NCBI GenBank assembly: GCA_002427815.1
Contig: DIZF01000070.1
Span: 6,885-66,157, forward strand
From: Ramlibacter tataouinensis
Lineage (GTDB): Bacteria > Pseudomonadota > Gammaproteobacteria > Burkholderiales > Burkholderiaceae_C
Length of the DNA stretch: 59,273 nt
Reading direction: 5' to 3'
The notes beneath the pieces are model-generated. The model worked only from the letters and a program-made list of their open reading frames with translations, was not told where the DNA came from and ran no database searches. Position numbers and translations under genes: made by a program. Numbering within the stretch: the first letter of the stretch is position 1; every line of letters starts with the position of its first letter. This document shows positions 9,315-17,935 of this stretch, piece by piece.

Positions 9315-9568
9315 CTGCCGTGTTCTCGCCCGAATTCGTCGGCTACCTGGCCGCCATCCTGACCACGTGCAGCTTCTTGCCGCAGGCATGGCACACCTTT
9401 CGCACCCGCGACGTCAGCGGCATTTCGCTCGGCATGTACTCGGTGTTCGCGTGCGGTGTGGCCCTGTGGCTGGCCTACGGATTGCTGCTGGCGGCGTGGC
9501 CCATCGTGGCGGCGAATGTCGTCACGCTGGCCCTGGGCATCCTGGGCATGAAGCTGCGCTACCGCTGA
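9311..9568 (+). CDS. SemiSWEET-type (PQ-loop/MtN3) small transporter
   Basis: The 85-residue protein has three predicted membrane segments and the PQ-loop motif LTTCSFLPQAWHTFRTRDVS followed by GISLGMY, as in bacterial SemiSWEETs, which work as dimers and move sugars by facilitated diffusion. The GTG at 9311 overlaps the dacB stop codon; a second in-frame GTG at 9320 is also possible and would remove three residues. The substrate cannot be told from sequence. Confidence 0.85.
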   Translation: MTAVFSPEFVGYLAAILTTCSFLPQAWHTFRTRDVSGISLGMYSVFACGVALWLAYGLLLAAWPIVAANVVTLALGILGMKLRYR

Positions 9569-9746
9569 ACGGACGCTGCCGGCCAAGTGTTGGCGCCACT
9601 GCCGATTGACAGCAACGTCGCAATCCAGGGCGCGCCTGTCAGGGCAAACCCCCGTGCCCGGGCGCCCACAGGACCCACCGCGCCAGCTACCATCCGCAGT
9701 CCAGAAATGAACGGGCGTTCTTTTTGGTAACCAAAGGAGACATTCA

Positions 9747-11051
9747 ATGAAGACAATACATGGCCTCACGGCCATTGCGGCAGCCGTTCTGCTGGTTGGG
9801 TGCGGCGGCGGGGACAGCAGCCGCGGCGACTTGGTGGAAACGCCGCAGGCCCTCACAACCCTCACTGCCGCCCAGATCGATGCCGGCACGGCGGCCAGCG
9901 GCCTGCAGCCCATCAGCGGCAAGGCTCAGTGCGACGTCCGCGTGGTCGCGCTGCACTACTCGACCATCGGCGTCAATTCGGAAACCACCGATGCGTCGGG
10001 CGTGATGTTGATTCCCGCCGGCGCCTGCGCCAATGCATCGGCCCCACTGGTGGCCTACGCCAAGGGCACCGACGTGCAAAAGCCCCGCACGCTGGCCAAT
10101 CCGTCTGATCCGGAAACCTTTCTGCTGATTGCGATGTACGCCGCGCAAGGCTATGCCGTTGTCGCAACCGACTACCTGGGGTATGCCAAGTCCAGCTACA
10201 GCTATCACCCCTATCTGCATGCGGACTCGGAGGCCTCCAGCGTGATCGATTCGATCCGTGCCGCCCGCAACGCCGCGCCCCTGCAGAGCGCATTGCTCTC
10301 GGGCAAGGTGATGCTCACCGGTTATTCGCAGGGGGGCCACTCATCGATGGCGACCCAGCGGGCCATCGAGCGCGACGAGCCGGCGGAGATCAATGTGGCG
10401 GCCGCGGCGCACCTGGCCGGACCGTACAATCTGTCGGGGTCCTTCAAGCTGACCAACGCGATCGCCGGCTACCAGTTCTTCGTGCCCTTCCTCGTGACGG
10501 CATGGCAGAAGGTCTACGGCAACGTCTACAGCAACGTCACGCAGGCGTTCAAGGCGCCCTACTCGAACTACATTGAAACCCTGTTGCCCAGCCCGACGCT
10601 GAACTACACGACGCTGGTCACCACCGGCGACTTGCCCGGCGGGCCCGGGGTCACGCCCGATGCGGCGCGGGATCTTGTCTTCCAACCGGGCTTTATCGCG
10701 GACAGCCAGGCCAACGACAACGACCCGCTGTACCTGGACGCCAAGAAAAACGACCTGCTGGGCTGGAATCCGAAGGCGCGCACCCTGCTGTGCGGCGGCG
10801 CGGGCGACCCCACGGTGCCGCCGGCGGTGCACATGAACGTGGCCCAGGCCGACTTCAACAGCCGCGGTCTGACCAATGTCACTTCGGTGGACGTCGACCC
10901 GTCGGTGCAAGCCGCCTTCGGCGTCGGCGGCGTGGCCCCGACGGATCCGACCAGCGCAGCGTTTGCCACCTATTACGGCAATTACCACGGCACTTACGAG
11001 CCGCCGTTCTGCCATGCCCAGGCGCGGGCGCTGTTCAACACAATGCGTTGA
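9747..11051 (+). CDS. Secreted lipoprotein, lipase-like alpha/beta hydrolase
   Basis: The ATG at 9747 sits seven bases after AAGGAGA. The 434-residue product starts with a lipoprotein signal peptide (LLVGC, Cys19), followed by a Gly/Ser linker. The alpha/beta-hydrolase core shows the nucleophile elbow GYSQGGHSS, VVATDYLGYAKS upstream of it, and a late GDPTVPPAVH segment fitting the Asp-His part of the triad. It resembles secretory lipases/esterases; the substrate is unknown. The gene ends at a strong bidirectional terminator shared with the convergent SGNH gene. Confidence 0.8.
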   Translation: MKTIHGLTAIAAAVLLVGCGGGDSSRGDLVETPQALTTLTAAQIDAGTAASGLQPISGKAQCDVRVVALHYSTIGVNSETTDASGVMLIPAGACANASAPLVAYAKGTDVQKPRTLANPSDPETFLLIAMYAAQGYAVVATDYLGYAKSSYSYHPYLHADSEASSVIDSIRAARNAAPLQSALLSGKVMLTGYSQGGHSSMATQRAIERDEPAEINVAAAAHLAGPYNLSGSFKLTNAIAGYQFFVPFLVTAWQKVYGNVYSNVTQAFKAPYSNYIETLLPSPTLNYTTLVTTGDLPGGPGVTPDAARDLVFQPGFIADSQANDNDPLYLDAKKNDLLGWNPKARTLLCGGAGDPTVPPAVHMNVAQADFNSRGLTNVTSVDVDPSVQAAFGVGGVAPTDPTSAAFATYYGNYHGTYEPPFCHAQARALFNTMR

Positions 11052-11065
11052 GCGGCAACACCATC

Positions 11066-11093
11066 AAAAAAAGGCGCCCGCGGGCGCCTTTTT
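11066..11093. terminator. Bidirectional Rho-independent terminator
   Basis: A perfect GC palindrome, GGCGCCCGCGGGCGCC (11073-11088), is flanked by seven A on the left and five T on the right, so it can end transcription on both strands. It lies between the lipase-like gene (+) and the SGNH lipoprotein gene (-), which converge here. Confidence 0.9.
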
Positions 11094-11111
11094 CTTGGTG
11101 TTCCGCCAGGT

Positions 11112-12065
11112 TCACCAGCGAGCGCGGACCTTGCTGTACGCATAGTCGCCGAATCTGCGCTGAGCCTGCGGCGTGAAATAGACGCGGTCGGCGAACACAT
11201 ACTGGTTGTAGTCGACGTTGGGCACCAACGTGGTCGTCGTGCACAACGCGGAATTCACCTGGCCGGCACCGATGCCGATACCGGGTCCGGAGTCCACGGA
11301 GGTGCACACCGGATCGGTGGAGTTGACCATGGCGTAGGCGGGCGGGTTGGCGATCATCAGGTTGAACAGGAATGCCGCATCCACATAAAGGACGTTGGCG
11401 CCCAGGTCCACGACGGTGACGAGCATCTCATCGTTGAATGCGGTGCTGGCCTGGGACAGCAGGTCCTTCTGCCCGATGGCCGTGGCCCAGGGCGACCGGC
11501 CCAGGTCGTAGGTGCCGATCACCACCACATGGGTGGCTCCGGCATCCACCAGGCGCCGCACCTGCGTGGCGAGGTCGTGTCCGGCCTGCTTGACGTTGGC
11601 CAGCATCTGATCAGTGGTCTGGGCGCCGGAAGTCACCTTCGCCATTTCAGCGATGACGTCCGCGATGCCCCCACCCACCACCAGCAGGTCGTTGGTGCCG
11701 ATCGAGCCGGACGCGAGGAACGCGTCGATCTGCTCTTTGACGGTAGGCGTGGCGCTGTTGCCCGCGGCATCCGGCTTGCTGTTGACTCGGGCATTGCCGG
11801 TGGCCCAGGATGTTCCGCCCGCGACGGCGGTGGTCATTCCCAGCCCGAAGCTCAGGGCCACCTCCTGCGACCAGATGTCGATGCCCGCGTCGTTGACCGT
11901 GTAGCGCGGGCCGGTTTGTCCGAGGTCGCTGAGCCCGTCGCCGAACACGACGATGCGCGATGGCTGAAGCTGCGACTCGATCGTTCCCGAGCCGCAGGCC
12001 GCCGTCAACAGCGTCGCAACAGACGCCAGCGCCAGCAGGGCGCGGCGCATCCAATGAGATGACAT
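11112..12065 (-). CDS. SGNH/GDSL-fold lipoprotein with degenerate active site
   Basis: The 317-residue product has a lipobox (LTAAC, Cys24). The fold is recognised from VVFGDGLSDLGQTG (39-52), VVGGGIADVIAEM (blocks II/III) and the C-terminal FADRVYFTPQAQRRFGDYA block. In active members these read GDS-L-SD, GxND and DxxH. Here the nucleophile Ser is Gly44 (codon GGG), the GxND Asn is Ala, and the DxxH His is Tyr296. It is therefore probably not a hydrolase of the usual mechanism. It is a single gene read in good codon usage, so it is not an obvious pseudogene. Confidence 0.8.
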   Translation of the reverse strand: MSSHWMRRALLALASVATLLTAACGSGTIESQLQPSRIVVFGDGLSDLGQTGPRYTVNDAGIDIWSQEVALSFGLGMTTAVAGGTSWATGNARVNSKPDAAGNSATPTVKEQIDAFLASGSIGTNDLLVVGGGIADVIAEMAKVTSGAQTTDQMLANVKQAGHDLATQVRRLVDAGATHVVVIGTYDLGRSPWATAIGQKDLLSQASTAFNDEMLVTVVDLGANVLYVDAAFLFNLMIANPPAYAMVNSTDPVCTSVDSGPGIGIGAGQVNSALCTTTTLVPNVDYNQYVFADRVYFTPQAQRRFGDYAYSKVRARW

Positions 12066-12117
12066 GAAGAATTCTCCAGAAAAGGCTGGTCGTAGTGTAG
12101 CGAGGCGCTGGCGGGGT

Positions 12118-13113
12118 TCAGCCGGCAGCGGCTCTTTGTAACCGGTCTCGCACGCCGGCCCAGTCCGGCTCGTCGGGCGGCATCTCGACCCAGATCAGCG
12201 ACACGCCCCGGTCGTCGAACTCGCGCAGCACGGCGAACAGCTGCCTCGCCGTCTCCACGGCGTCGTCAGGCATGCGCCGGCGCAGCACCTTGTCCGAGCG
12301 GGTCCGCAGGATCGCCCGCGAGTAAATGGCCATTTCAGGGGCCTCGGCCCCCAGCAAGTCGAGCGCCGCTTGCAGCGCATCGGCATCCATCAGCCTGACA
12401 CGCGCCCTCGGCGCGTAATGGGACGCCAGGGTTCCCGACGCCCGCGGCGCCGGCTCCTGCAACTCGTGTGGCAAGCGCAAGGCCTGACCGCAGACAGCCT
12501 CTACCTGCGCCTGCGTCAGCACCCCGGGCCGCAACAGCACCGGAACGCCGCGCGTGCAGTCGACGATGGTCGATTCGATTCCCACCCGGCAGGGACCGCC
12601 GTCGAGCACGAGCAGGCCTTCGCCAAATTCCGAGCGCACATGCTCGGCCGTGGTCGGACTGACGCGGCCGAACTTGTTGGCGCTGGGAGCCGCCAGCCCG
12701 GCAATGGGCGGCTCGTTGCGGGAGCAGGCCAGCAGCAACGCATGGGCCACCGGATGGGCCGGACAGCGCAGTCCGATGGACGACTGGCCGCCCGCGGCAG
12801 CGGCGGCCCGGTCGGCTCGCCTCGGCAGGATCAATGTGAGCGGCCCGGGCCAGAACGCCTGCATGAGCTGCTGCGCGAAGGCGGGCACCTCCGATGCGAA
12901 CAGAGGAACCGCCGAGGCGTCGGCCACGTGCACGATCAGCGGATGATCGCTGGGCCGGCCCTTGGCCGCGAAAATCTTGGCTACCGCTGCGTCGCTGCAG
13001 GCATCGGCGCCCAGACCGTAGACCGTCTCGGTCGGAAAGGCCACCAGCTCATCCGAGGCCAGGGCCTTGACCGCCTGCGCGACCGCGGCCGCAGAAGTGC
13101 CGTCGAGAATCAT
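12118..13113 (-). CDS. sua5: Threonylcarbamoyl-AMP synthase (Sua5/YrdC/YciO family)
   Basis: It makes threonylcarbamoyl-AMP from Thr, bicarbonate and ATP for tRNA t6A. The N-terminal YrdC domain shows AFPTETVYGLGADA, AAKGRPSDHPLIVHV and PSANKFGRVSPTTAEH. A further C-terminal Sua5 domain follows (HYAPRARVR onward), so the 331-residue length fits Sua5 rather than short YrdC. I start at the ATG at 13113 (MILDGTS); the frame is open for about 140 codons upstream, but that stretch is antisense-like overlap with purK. It follows purK by 11 bases and is probably co-transcribed. Confidence 0.93.
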   Translation of the reverse strand: MILDGTSAAAVAQAVKALASDELVAFPTETVYGLGADACSDAAVAKIFAAKGRPSDHPLIVHVADASAVPLFASEVPAFAQQLMQAFWPGPLTLILPRRADRAAAAAGGQSSIGLRCPAHPVAHALLLACSRNEPPIAGLAAPSANKFGRVSPTTAEHVRSEFGEGLLVLDGGPCRVGIESTIVDCTRGVPVLLRPGVLTQAQVEAVCGQALRLPHELQEPAPRASGTLASHYAPRARVRLMDADALQAALDLLGAEAPEMAIYSRAILRTRSDKVLRRRMPDDAVETARQLFAVLREFDDRGVSLIWVEMPPDEPDWAGVRDRLQRAAAG

Positions 13114-13124
13114 CTTCGGCGCTC

Positions 13125-14282
13125 TCAGAAGGGCTCGATACCCAGGATCTGCGCGGCCTCCAGCGCAGCAGCCCGCACGGCGTCGACCGTCGGCGCGGTC
13201 ACCGTCAGGTGGCCCATTTTGCGGCCGCGCCGCGCGCTGAGTTTTCCATACAGGTGCAAATGCATCCCCGGCAAGGCCAGTACCCGATCCCACGGCGGCG
13301 ACGTTTCGGTCTCTCCCCCGACGTACCACAGGTCGCCCAACAGGTTGAGCATGATCGCCGGACTGTGCTGGCGCGGCGGCGGCAACGGCAAGCCGGCCAG
13401 GGTCCTGACCTGCAGCTCGAACTGCGAGACATCGCAGGCGTCCATGCTGTAGTGGCCGCTGTTGTGCGGCCGTGGCGCCATTTCGTTGACCACCAGCGAG
13501 CCGTCCTGCAGCAGGAAGAATTCCACGCACAAGACCCCGGCGTAGCGCAGGCCATCCGCGATCGATAGCGTCGCCTCGATCGCCAGGCGTGCGGTTGCCG
13601 CCGGCAGGCAGTCGGCATAGGCCTGGGTCACAGCCAGAATGCCATCGCGGTGCAGGTTCAGTTGCGGCGGCAGGTTCACCATGCGCCCGTCATGGCCCCG
13701 CGCCACGATCACCGAACATTCCGCGGCCAGCGGCAGCAGTTGTTCCAGAACGCAAGGCACGCGTTGCAGCTGGTCCCAGGCCGCCGCGAGCTCCTGCCGC
13801 GTCGCGACCCGCGCCTGGCCCTTGCCGTCATATCCCAGGCGCGCGGTTTTCAGCACGCCCGGCAGCAATTCGTCGCCTACCGCGGCCAGTTGCTCGGCGC
13901 TCCGGATCACCGCGTGCGGCGCACAGGCGACCCCGCAACGCTGGAAGTGGGCCTTCTCCATGGCCCGGTCCTGGGCGATGGCAACCGCGTTGGCGTCGGG
14001 GGCCACTGCACGGTGCGCGCCCAGAGTCACCAGGGCCGGGGCGGGCACGTTTTCGAACTCGGTCGTGATGGCCGCACTGCGTTGCATCAACTGGGCCAGG
14101 CCCTGCTCGTCGAGGTACCCGGTCTGGATGTGGTAGTGGCTCACCAGCCCGGCAGGACTGGCCGGATCGGGGTCGAGCACGGCCGTGAAATAACCCATCC
14201 GTTGCGCAGCGTGAACGAACATGCGGCCAAGCTGACCGCCGCCCATCACCCCCAGGGTCGCACCCGGCAGCAGGACGGTCAT
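13125..14282 (-). CDS. purK: 5-(carboxyamino)imidazole ribonucleotide synthase
   Basis: PurK carboxylates AIR to N5-CAIR with ATP, the substrate of PurE. The 385-residue ATP-grasp protein begins with LGVMGGGQLGRMFVHAAQRM and contains ECSVIVARGHDG, VEFFLLQDG and NEMAPRPHNSGHYS, all typical. Its ATG overlaps the purE stop by four bases, so purE and purK are coupled, with sua5 next. Confidence 0.96.
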   Translation of the reverse strand: MTVLLPGATLGVMGGGQLGRMFVHAAQRMGYFTAVLDPDPASPAGLVSHYHIQTGYLDEQGLAQLMQRSAAITTEFENVPAPALVTLGAHRAVAPDANAVAIAQDRAMEKAHFQRCGVACAPHAVIRSAEQLAAVGDELLPGVLKTARLGYDGKGQARVATRQELAAAWDQLQRVPCVLEQLLPLAAECSVIVARGHDGRMVNLPPQLNLHRDGILAVTQAYADCLPAATARLAIEATLSIADGLRYAGVLCVEFFLLQDGSLVVNEMAPRPHNSGHYSMDACDVSQFELQVRTLAGLPLPPPRQHSPAIMLNLLGDLWYVGGETETSPPWDRVLALPGMHLHLYGKLSARRGRKMGHLTVTAPTVDAVRAAALEAAQILGIEPF

Positions 14283-14818
14283 GGAAGCGCTCCGCCCGCA
14301 CCGGCTGGAGCCGGCTGGGGCAGTGCGACATCGGGAGGCAGCTTCGACTGGCGCGCGGCCTCGGTCTGGCGTGACCGGTAGGCTTCGAGCTTGGCGCGCA
14401 GGGCCTTGTCCCCACTGGCCAGCATCGCAACCGCGAACAGCGCGGCGTTGGCGGCCCCCGCGGCTCCGATGGCAAAGGTGGCCACCGGAATGCCCTTGGG
14501 CATCTGGACAATGCTGTACAGCGAATCCAGGCCCTGCAGGTGCTTGCTGGCCACCGGCACGCCCAGGACGGGCACTGACGTCTTGGCTGCCAGCATGCCG
14601 GGCAGGTGGGCCGCGCCGCCGGCGCCCGCGATGATGGCTCTCAGGCCGCGCCCGGCCGCGTCCTGCGCGTAAGCGAACATGTCGTCGGGCATGCGGTGGG
14701 CCGATAACACGCGGGCCTCATGCGCAATGCCAAATTCCTGGAGAATCGCTACTGCGTGCTGCAGGGTATCCCAGTCGCTGCTGGAGCCCATCACCACGCC
14801 AACCTGTATCGAGCTCAT
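14279..14818 (-). CDS. purE: N5-carboxyaminoimidazole ribonucleotide mutase (class I PurE)
   Basis: PurE converts N5-CAIR to CAIR in purine synthesis. Visible motifs are VVMGSSSDWD (8-17), VLSAHRMPDD, GAGGAAHLPGM and the PVASKHLQGLDSLYSIVQMP stretch. The 179-residue length includes an Ala/Pro-rich C-terminal extension of about 15 residues. It is the first gene of purE-purK-sua5. Confidence 0.96.
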   Translation of the reverse strand: MSSIQVGVVMGSSSDWDTLQHAVAILQEFGIAHEARVLSAHRMPDDMFAYAQDAAGRGLRAIIAGAGGAAHLPGMLAAKTSVPVLGVPVASKHLQGLDSLYSIVQMPKGIPVATFAIGAAGAANAALFAVAMLASGDKALRAKLEAYRSRQTEAARQSKLPPDVALPQPAPAGAGGALP

Positions 14819-14829
14819 GCCGCCTCCTG

Positions 14830-14893
14830 CCGGGCCGCCTCAAACGAGGCGCCTCCCGGAGGGGGGCGGCGAACGTAGCGAGCGTGGGGGTTC
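14830..14893. repeat. Candidate dispersed intergenic GC-rich repeat
   Basis: This stretch carries a short stem, GCCTC-AAAC-GAGGC (14837-14850), then CCTCCCGGAGGGGGGCGGC and GAACGTAGCGAGCGTGGGGG. From memory, very similar GGGGGGCRGCGAACGNAGYGAGCGTGGGGG elements lie between many genes in Comamonadaceae chromosomes. No second copy is seen in this window, so repeat status rests on that recollection. It lies just upstream of purE. Confidence 0.4.
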
Positions 14894-14944
14894 ATTTAAA
14901 TTCCCAAAGGTTGAATTTTAAGGTTTCAACCTGAGCTAGCCCGA
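14894..14944. promoter_or_regulatory. AT-rich divergent promoter region with inverted repeat (purE / cnoX)
   Basis: An AT-rich island in an otherwise GC-rich region separates purE (-) from cnoX (+). It holds a perfect 7-base inverted repeat, GGTTGAA (14909-14915) and TTCAACC (14925-14931), with a 9-base spacer TTTTAAGGT. The AT content suggests promoter elements; the inverted repeat could be an operator. No clear -35/-10 pair with consensus spacing was found. Confidence 0.4.
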
Positions 14945-15844
14945 ATGATCAACGTCACCCTGGAAAACTTTGAAGCCGAGGTCATCAGCGCCTCGAAATC
15001 CCAGCCCGTGCTGGTGGATTTCTGGGCGCCCTGGTGCGGCCCCTGCAAGGTCATCGGCCCGCTGCTGGAAAAGCTCGAGACCGGGTACGGCGGCCGCTTC
15101 AAGCTGGTCAAGATCGACTCCGACCAAGAGCAGCAAGTGGCAGCCGCCTTCGGCATCCGCAGCATCCCCACCTGCATTCTGTTGATGAACGGCCAGCCGG
15201 TGGACGGCTTCATGGGCGCCCTGCCGGAGGGAAAGATCAAGGAATTCCTGGACAAGCACCTCCCGCCGGCCCAGGAAGAGGCCGGCGACGAGCCGCTTGA
15301 AGAGGATGGCGCCGAGGTCGACCCCGCCGTGCGGATGGAAAAGCTCCAGCACGCGGTGGCGACCGATCCGGCCAACGACGAGGCCCGGTTCGAGTACGTG
15401 AAAGCGCTGCTTCTCGCCGGCCGTACGGATGACGCCAAAGTGGCTTTCGCGCCGGTGATCGGCAAGACCGCCTCGGTGCGGCGCCTCGCCTCGTTGCAAA
15501 GATGGCTGGAGGCCATCGATTTCGAGGGCAGCATCGCAGACCCGGGCCGCGCCGTATCGGAGTACGACGCACGGATCGGCGCGAACAAACGCGATTTCGA
15601 GGCCCGTCTTGCCAAAGTGCGGCTGCTGATGGCGCAGCAGCGCTGGACCGAGGCGATGGACGAGCTGCTGGAGATCCTGATGCGTGACAAGGGCTGGAGC
15701 GACGAGCTGGCACGCAAGACCTACATCGCCATCCTCGACATCATCGAGCCGCCGCGGCCCAAGGTGGCCGAAGGCCAGATTCCGCCCGATGACCCGACCG
15801 TCGCCACCTACCGGCGCCGTCTGTCCAGCGTGGTGCTGAGCTAG
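14945..15844 (+). CDS. cnoX: Thioredoxin-TPR chaperedoxin (CnoX/YbbN family)
   Basis: The 299-residue protein has an N-terminal thioredoxin domain (residues 1-108) with a full active site WCGPC (30-34) and IRSIPTCILLMNG, then an acidic linker and a C-terminal TPR region (about 130-290). This is the CnoX/YbbN layout, a holdase that protects proteins from oxidative aggregation. The intact CGPC differs from E. coli CnoX, which lacks a redox-active pair, and suggests a reductase activity as well. It is the only plus-strand gene inside a minus-strand metabolic cluster. Confidence 0.88.
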   Translation: MINVTLENFEAEVISASKSQPVLVDFWAPWCGPCKVIGPLLEKLETGYGGRFKLVKIDSDQEQQVAAAFGIRSIPTCILLMNGQPVDGFMGALPEGKIKEFLDKHLPPAQEEAGDEPLEEDGAEVDPAVRMEKLQHAVATDPANDEARFEYVKALLLAGRTDDAKVAFAPVIGKTASVRRLASLQRWLEAIDFEGSIADPGRAVSEYDARIGANKRDFEARLAKVRLLMAQQRWTEAMDELLEILMRDKGWSDELARKTYIAILDIIEPPRPKVAEGQIPPDDPTVATYRRRLSSVVLS

Positions 15845-15898
15845 CAGGCCTGCAACCGGTCAGCTCGATCCGGCGCAGCAAGAGGCGGCCGAGCCCCG

Positions 15899-16807
15899 TC
15901 AGGCTGTCAGCCGCTGCAGCGCTTCGCGGTACTTGGCCGCGGTCTTGGCTATGACCTCCTGGGGCAGTTGGGGCGCCGGCGGCTTCTTGTTCCAGGGCTT
16001 GCCGTCGACGCGCACCTGCTCCAGCCAGTCACGCACGAACTGCTTGTCGTAGCTGGGCGGATTGACGCCGGAGCGAAAGGCTGCGTCGTAGCCTTCGACC
16101 GGCCAGTAGCGCGAGGAATCGGGCGTGAGCACCTCGTCCATCAGCACCATCTGCCCGCCTTCGTCCAGCCCGAACTCGAACTTGGTGTCGGCGATGATCA
16201 TCCCCTTGGCCAGCGCGATGGCTGCCGCTTCCCGATAAAGGGCGATGCTCGTGTCCCGGATCTTCGCGGCCAGTTCCGGCCCGACCATCTCCACCACCTG
16301 CGGGTAGCTGATGTTCTCGTCGTGCTCCCCGGCCGCCGCCTTGGCCGCCGCGGTGAAGATCGGCTCGGGCAGTTTGCTCGCGTTGCGCAAGCCCGCCGGC
16401 AGCTTCACACCGCAGACCGACTGCGATTCCTGGTACTCCGTCCACCCGCTGCCGGCCAGATAGCCCCGCACCACCGCCTCCACCGGAATGGGTTTCAGCC
16501 GGCGCACCAGCATGGAGCGGCCCGCGACCTGCGGCACTTCGGCGGCTGTGACCACGCTTTCCGGCGCCAGGCCCGTCAGGTGATTGGGACACACGTGGCC
16601 GAGCTTGCCGAACCAGAACAGCGTCATCTGCGTGAGCAGTTCGCCCTTGCCCGGAATCGGCTCGCCCATGATGACGTCGAAGGCCGACAGGCGATCGCTG
16701 GCGACCATGAGGATGCGGTCGTTGCCGACGGCGTAGTTGTCGCGCACCTTGCCACGCGCGAGCAAGGGCAGGGAGGTCAGGGACGAAGCGTGCAGGGCGG
16801 AGGTCAT
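15899..16807 (-). CDS. purC: Phosphoribosylaminoimidazole-succinocarboxamide synthase
   Basis: PurC joins aspartate to CAIR with ATP to give SAICAR. The protein (about 302 residues, the longer eukaryote/betaproteobacterial form) has LLARGKVRDNYAVGNDRILM, SDRLSAFDVIMGEPIPGKG, VEAVVRGYLAGSGW and IADTKFEFGLD. I start at the ATG at 16807; a TTG at 16819 would add four residues. Neither has a strong RBS. A terminator lies just upstream, separating it from fba. Confidence 0.95.
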   Translation of the reverse strand: MTSALHASSLTSLPLLARGKVRDNYAVGNDRILMVASDRLSAFDVIMGEPIPGKGELLTQMTLFWFGKLGHVCPNHLTGLAPESVVTAAEVPQVAGRSMLVRRLKPIPVEAVVRGYLAGSGWTEYQESQSVCGVKLPAGLRNASKLPEPIFTAAAKAAAGEHDENISYPQVVEMVGPELAAKIRDTSIALYREAAAIALAKGMIIADTKFEFGLDEGGQMVLMDEVLTPDSSRYWPVEGYDAAFRSGVNPPSYDKQFVRDWLEQVRVDGKPWNKKPPAPQLPQEVIAKTAAKYREALQRLTA

Positions 16808-16823
16808 GGCGGCTTGCAAAAGG

Positions 16824-16849
16824 AAAAAGAGCCCGCTGAAGCAACGGGC
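16824..16849 (-). terminator. Rho-independent terminator downstream of fba
   Basis: Read on the minus strand, GCCCG (16849-16845) and CGGGC (16835-16831) form a five-pair GC stem with a nine-base loop, followed by TCTTTTTCC. It ends fba transcription immediately before purC; some read-through may feed purC. Confidence 0.7.
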
Positions 16850-16870
16850 CCCCTGATTATCGCCACTGCT

Positions 16871-17935
16871 TCAGCGGACGACCTGGGACAGCTCGCCCTT
16901 GGCATAGCGGGCGGCGATGATCTGAAGGCTCTGGCCCTTGATCTTGCCAGCCTGGCCTTCGCAGCCGAACTGGATGTAGCGCTGCTTGCAGATTTGCTTG
17001 GCCGCCTCGCGCGCCGGCTTCATCCAGTCGCGCATGTCGAACTTCTCCGGGTTCTCGGCCATGAACTTGCGGACCGCCCCGGTCATCGCGAGCCGGATGT
17101 CGGTGTCGATGTTGATCTTGCGGACACCGAACTTGATGGCGTGCTGGATCTCCTCGACCGGCACGCCGTAGGTTTCCTTCATCTTGCCGCCGTACTCGCG
17201 GATGACGGCCAGCAGCTCCTGCGGAACGCTGGAACTGCCGTGCATCACCAGGTGGGTATTGGGAATGCGCTTGTTGATTTCCTTGATGCGGTCGATGGCC
17301 AGGATATCGCCCGTGGGCTTGCGGGTGAACTTGTAAGCGCCATGGCTGGTACCGATGGCGATGGCCAGCGCGTCGAGCTGGGTGCGCTTGACGAAGTCGG
17401 CGGCCTGCTCCGGGTCCGTGAGGAGCTGATCGCGCGTCATCGTGGATTCGGTGCCGTGGCCGTCCTCCTTGTCGCCCTTCATGGTCTCGAGCGAGCCCAG
17501 GCAGCCCAGTTCGCCCTCGACGGTGACGCCCACCTTGTGGGCCATGTCCACCACCTTGCGGGTGACATCCAGGTTGTACTCGTAGCTCGCGATGGTCTTG
17601 CCGTCCGCTTCCAGCGAGCCGTCCATCATCACGGAGGAAAAGCCGAGGTTGATCGCGCCCTGGCAGACGTCGGGGCTCTGTCCGTGGTCCTGATGCATCA
17701 CCAGCGGAATGTTGGGGTAGGCCTCGACCGCCGCCTGGATCAGGTGCTTGATGAAGGACTCGCCCGCGTACTTGCGGGCGCCGGCGCTCGCCTGCAGGAT
17801 CACCGGCGCACCGGTTTCCTTGGCCGCCTCCATGACGGCCTGGACCTGCTCGAGGTTGTTGACGTTGAAGGCCGGGATGCCATAGCCGTTGGTCGCGGCA
17901 TGGTCCAGCAGTTCGCGCATGGAAACGAGTGGCAT
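16871..17935 (-). CDS. fba: Class II fructose-bisphosphate aldolase
   Basis: It interconverts fructose 1,6-bisphosphate with DHAP and glyceraldehyde 3-phosphate, using a metal ion. The 354-residue product has the class II features GYGIPAFNVNNLEQ, MHQDHGQSP (metal-binding His), GELGCLGSLETMKGD, GTSHGAYKF, VMHGSSSVP and INIDTDIRLAMTGAVR. This subtype (type B, the Calvin-cycle/glycolysis form) is usual in Burkholderiales. It lies downstream of pgk and pyk on the same strand. Confidence 0.96.
   Translation of the reverse strand: MPLVSMRELLDHAATNGYGIPAFNVNNLEQVQAVMEAAKETGAPVILQASAGARKYAGESFIKHLIQAAVEAYPNIPLVMHQDHGQSPDVCQGAINLGFSSVMMDGSLEADGKTIASYEYNLDVTRKVVDMAHKVGVTVEGELGCLGSLETMKGDKEDGHGTESTMTRDQLLTDPEQAADFVKRTQLDALAIAIGTSHGAYKFTRKPTGDILAIDRIKEINKRIPNTHLVMHGSSSVPQELLAVIREYGGKMKETYGVPVEEIQHAIKFGVRKINIDTDIRLAMTGAVRKFMAENPEKFDMRDWMKPAREAAKQICKQRYIQFGCEGQAGKIKGQSLQIIAARYAKGELSQVVR

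Noticed and set aside
13114..13530. N-terminal extension of Sua5
   Set aside because: The extension lies inside purK and has no Sua5-like sequence; the family starts at the ATG at 13113.
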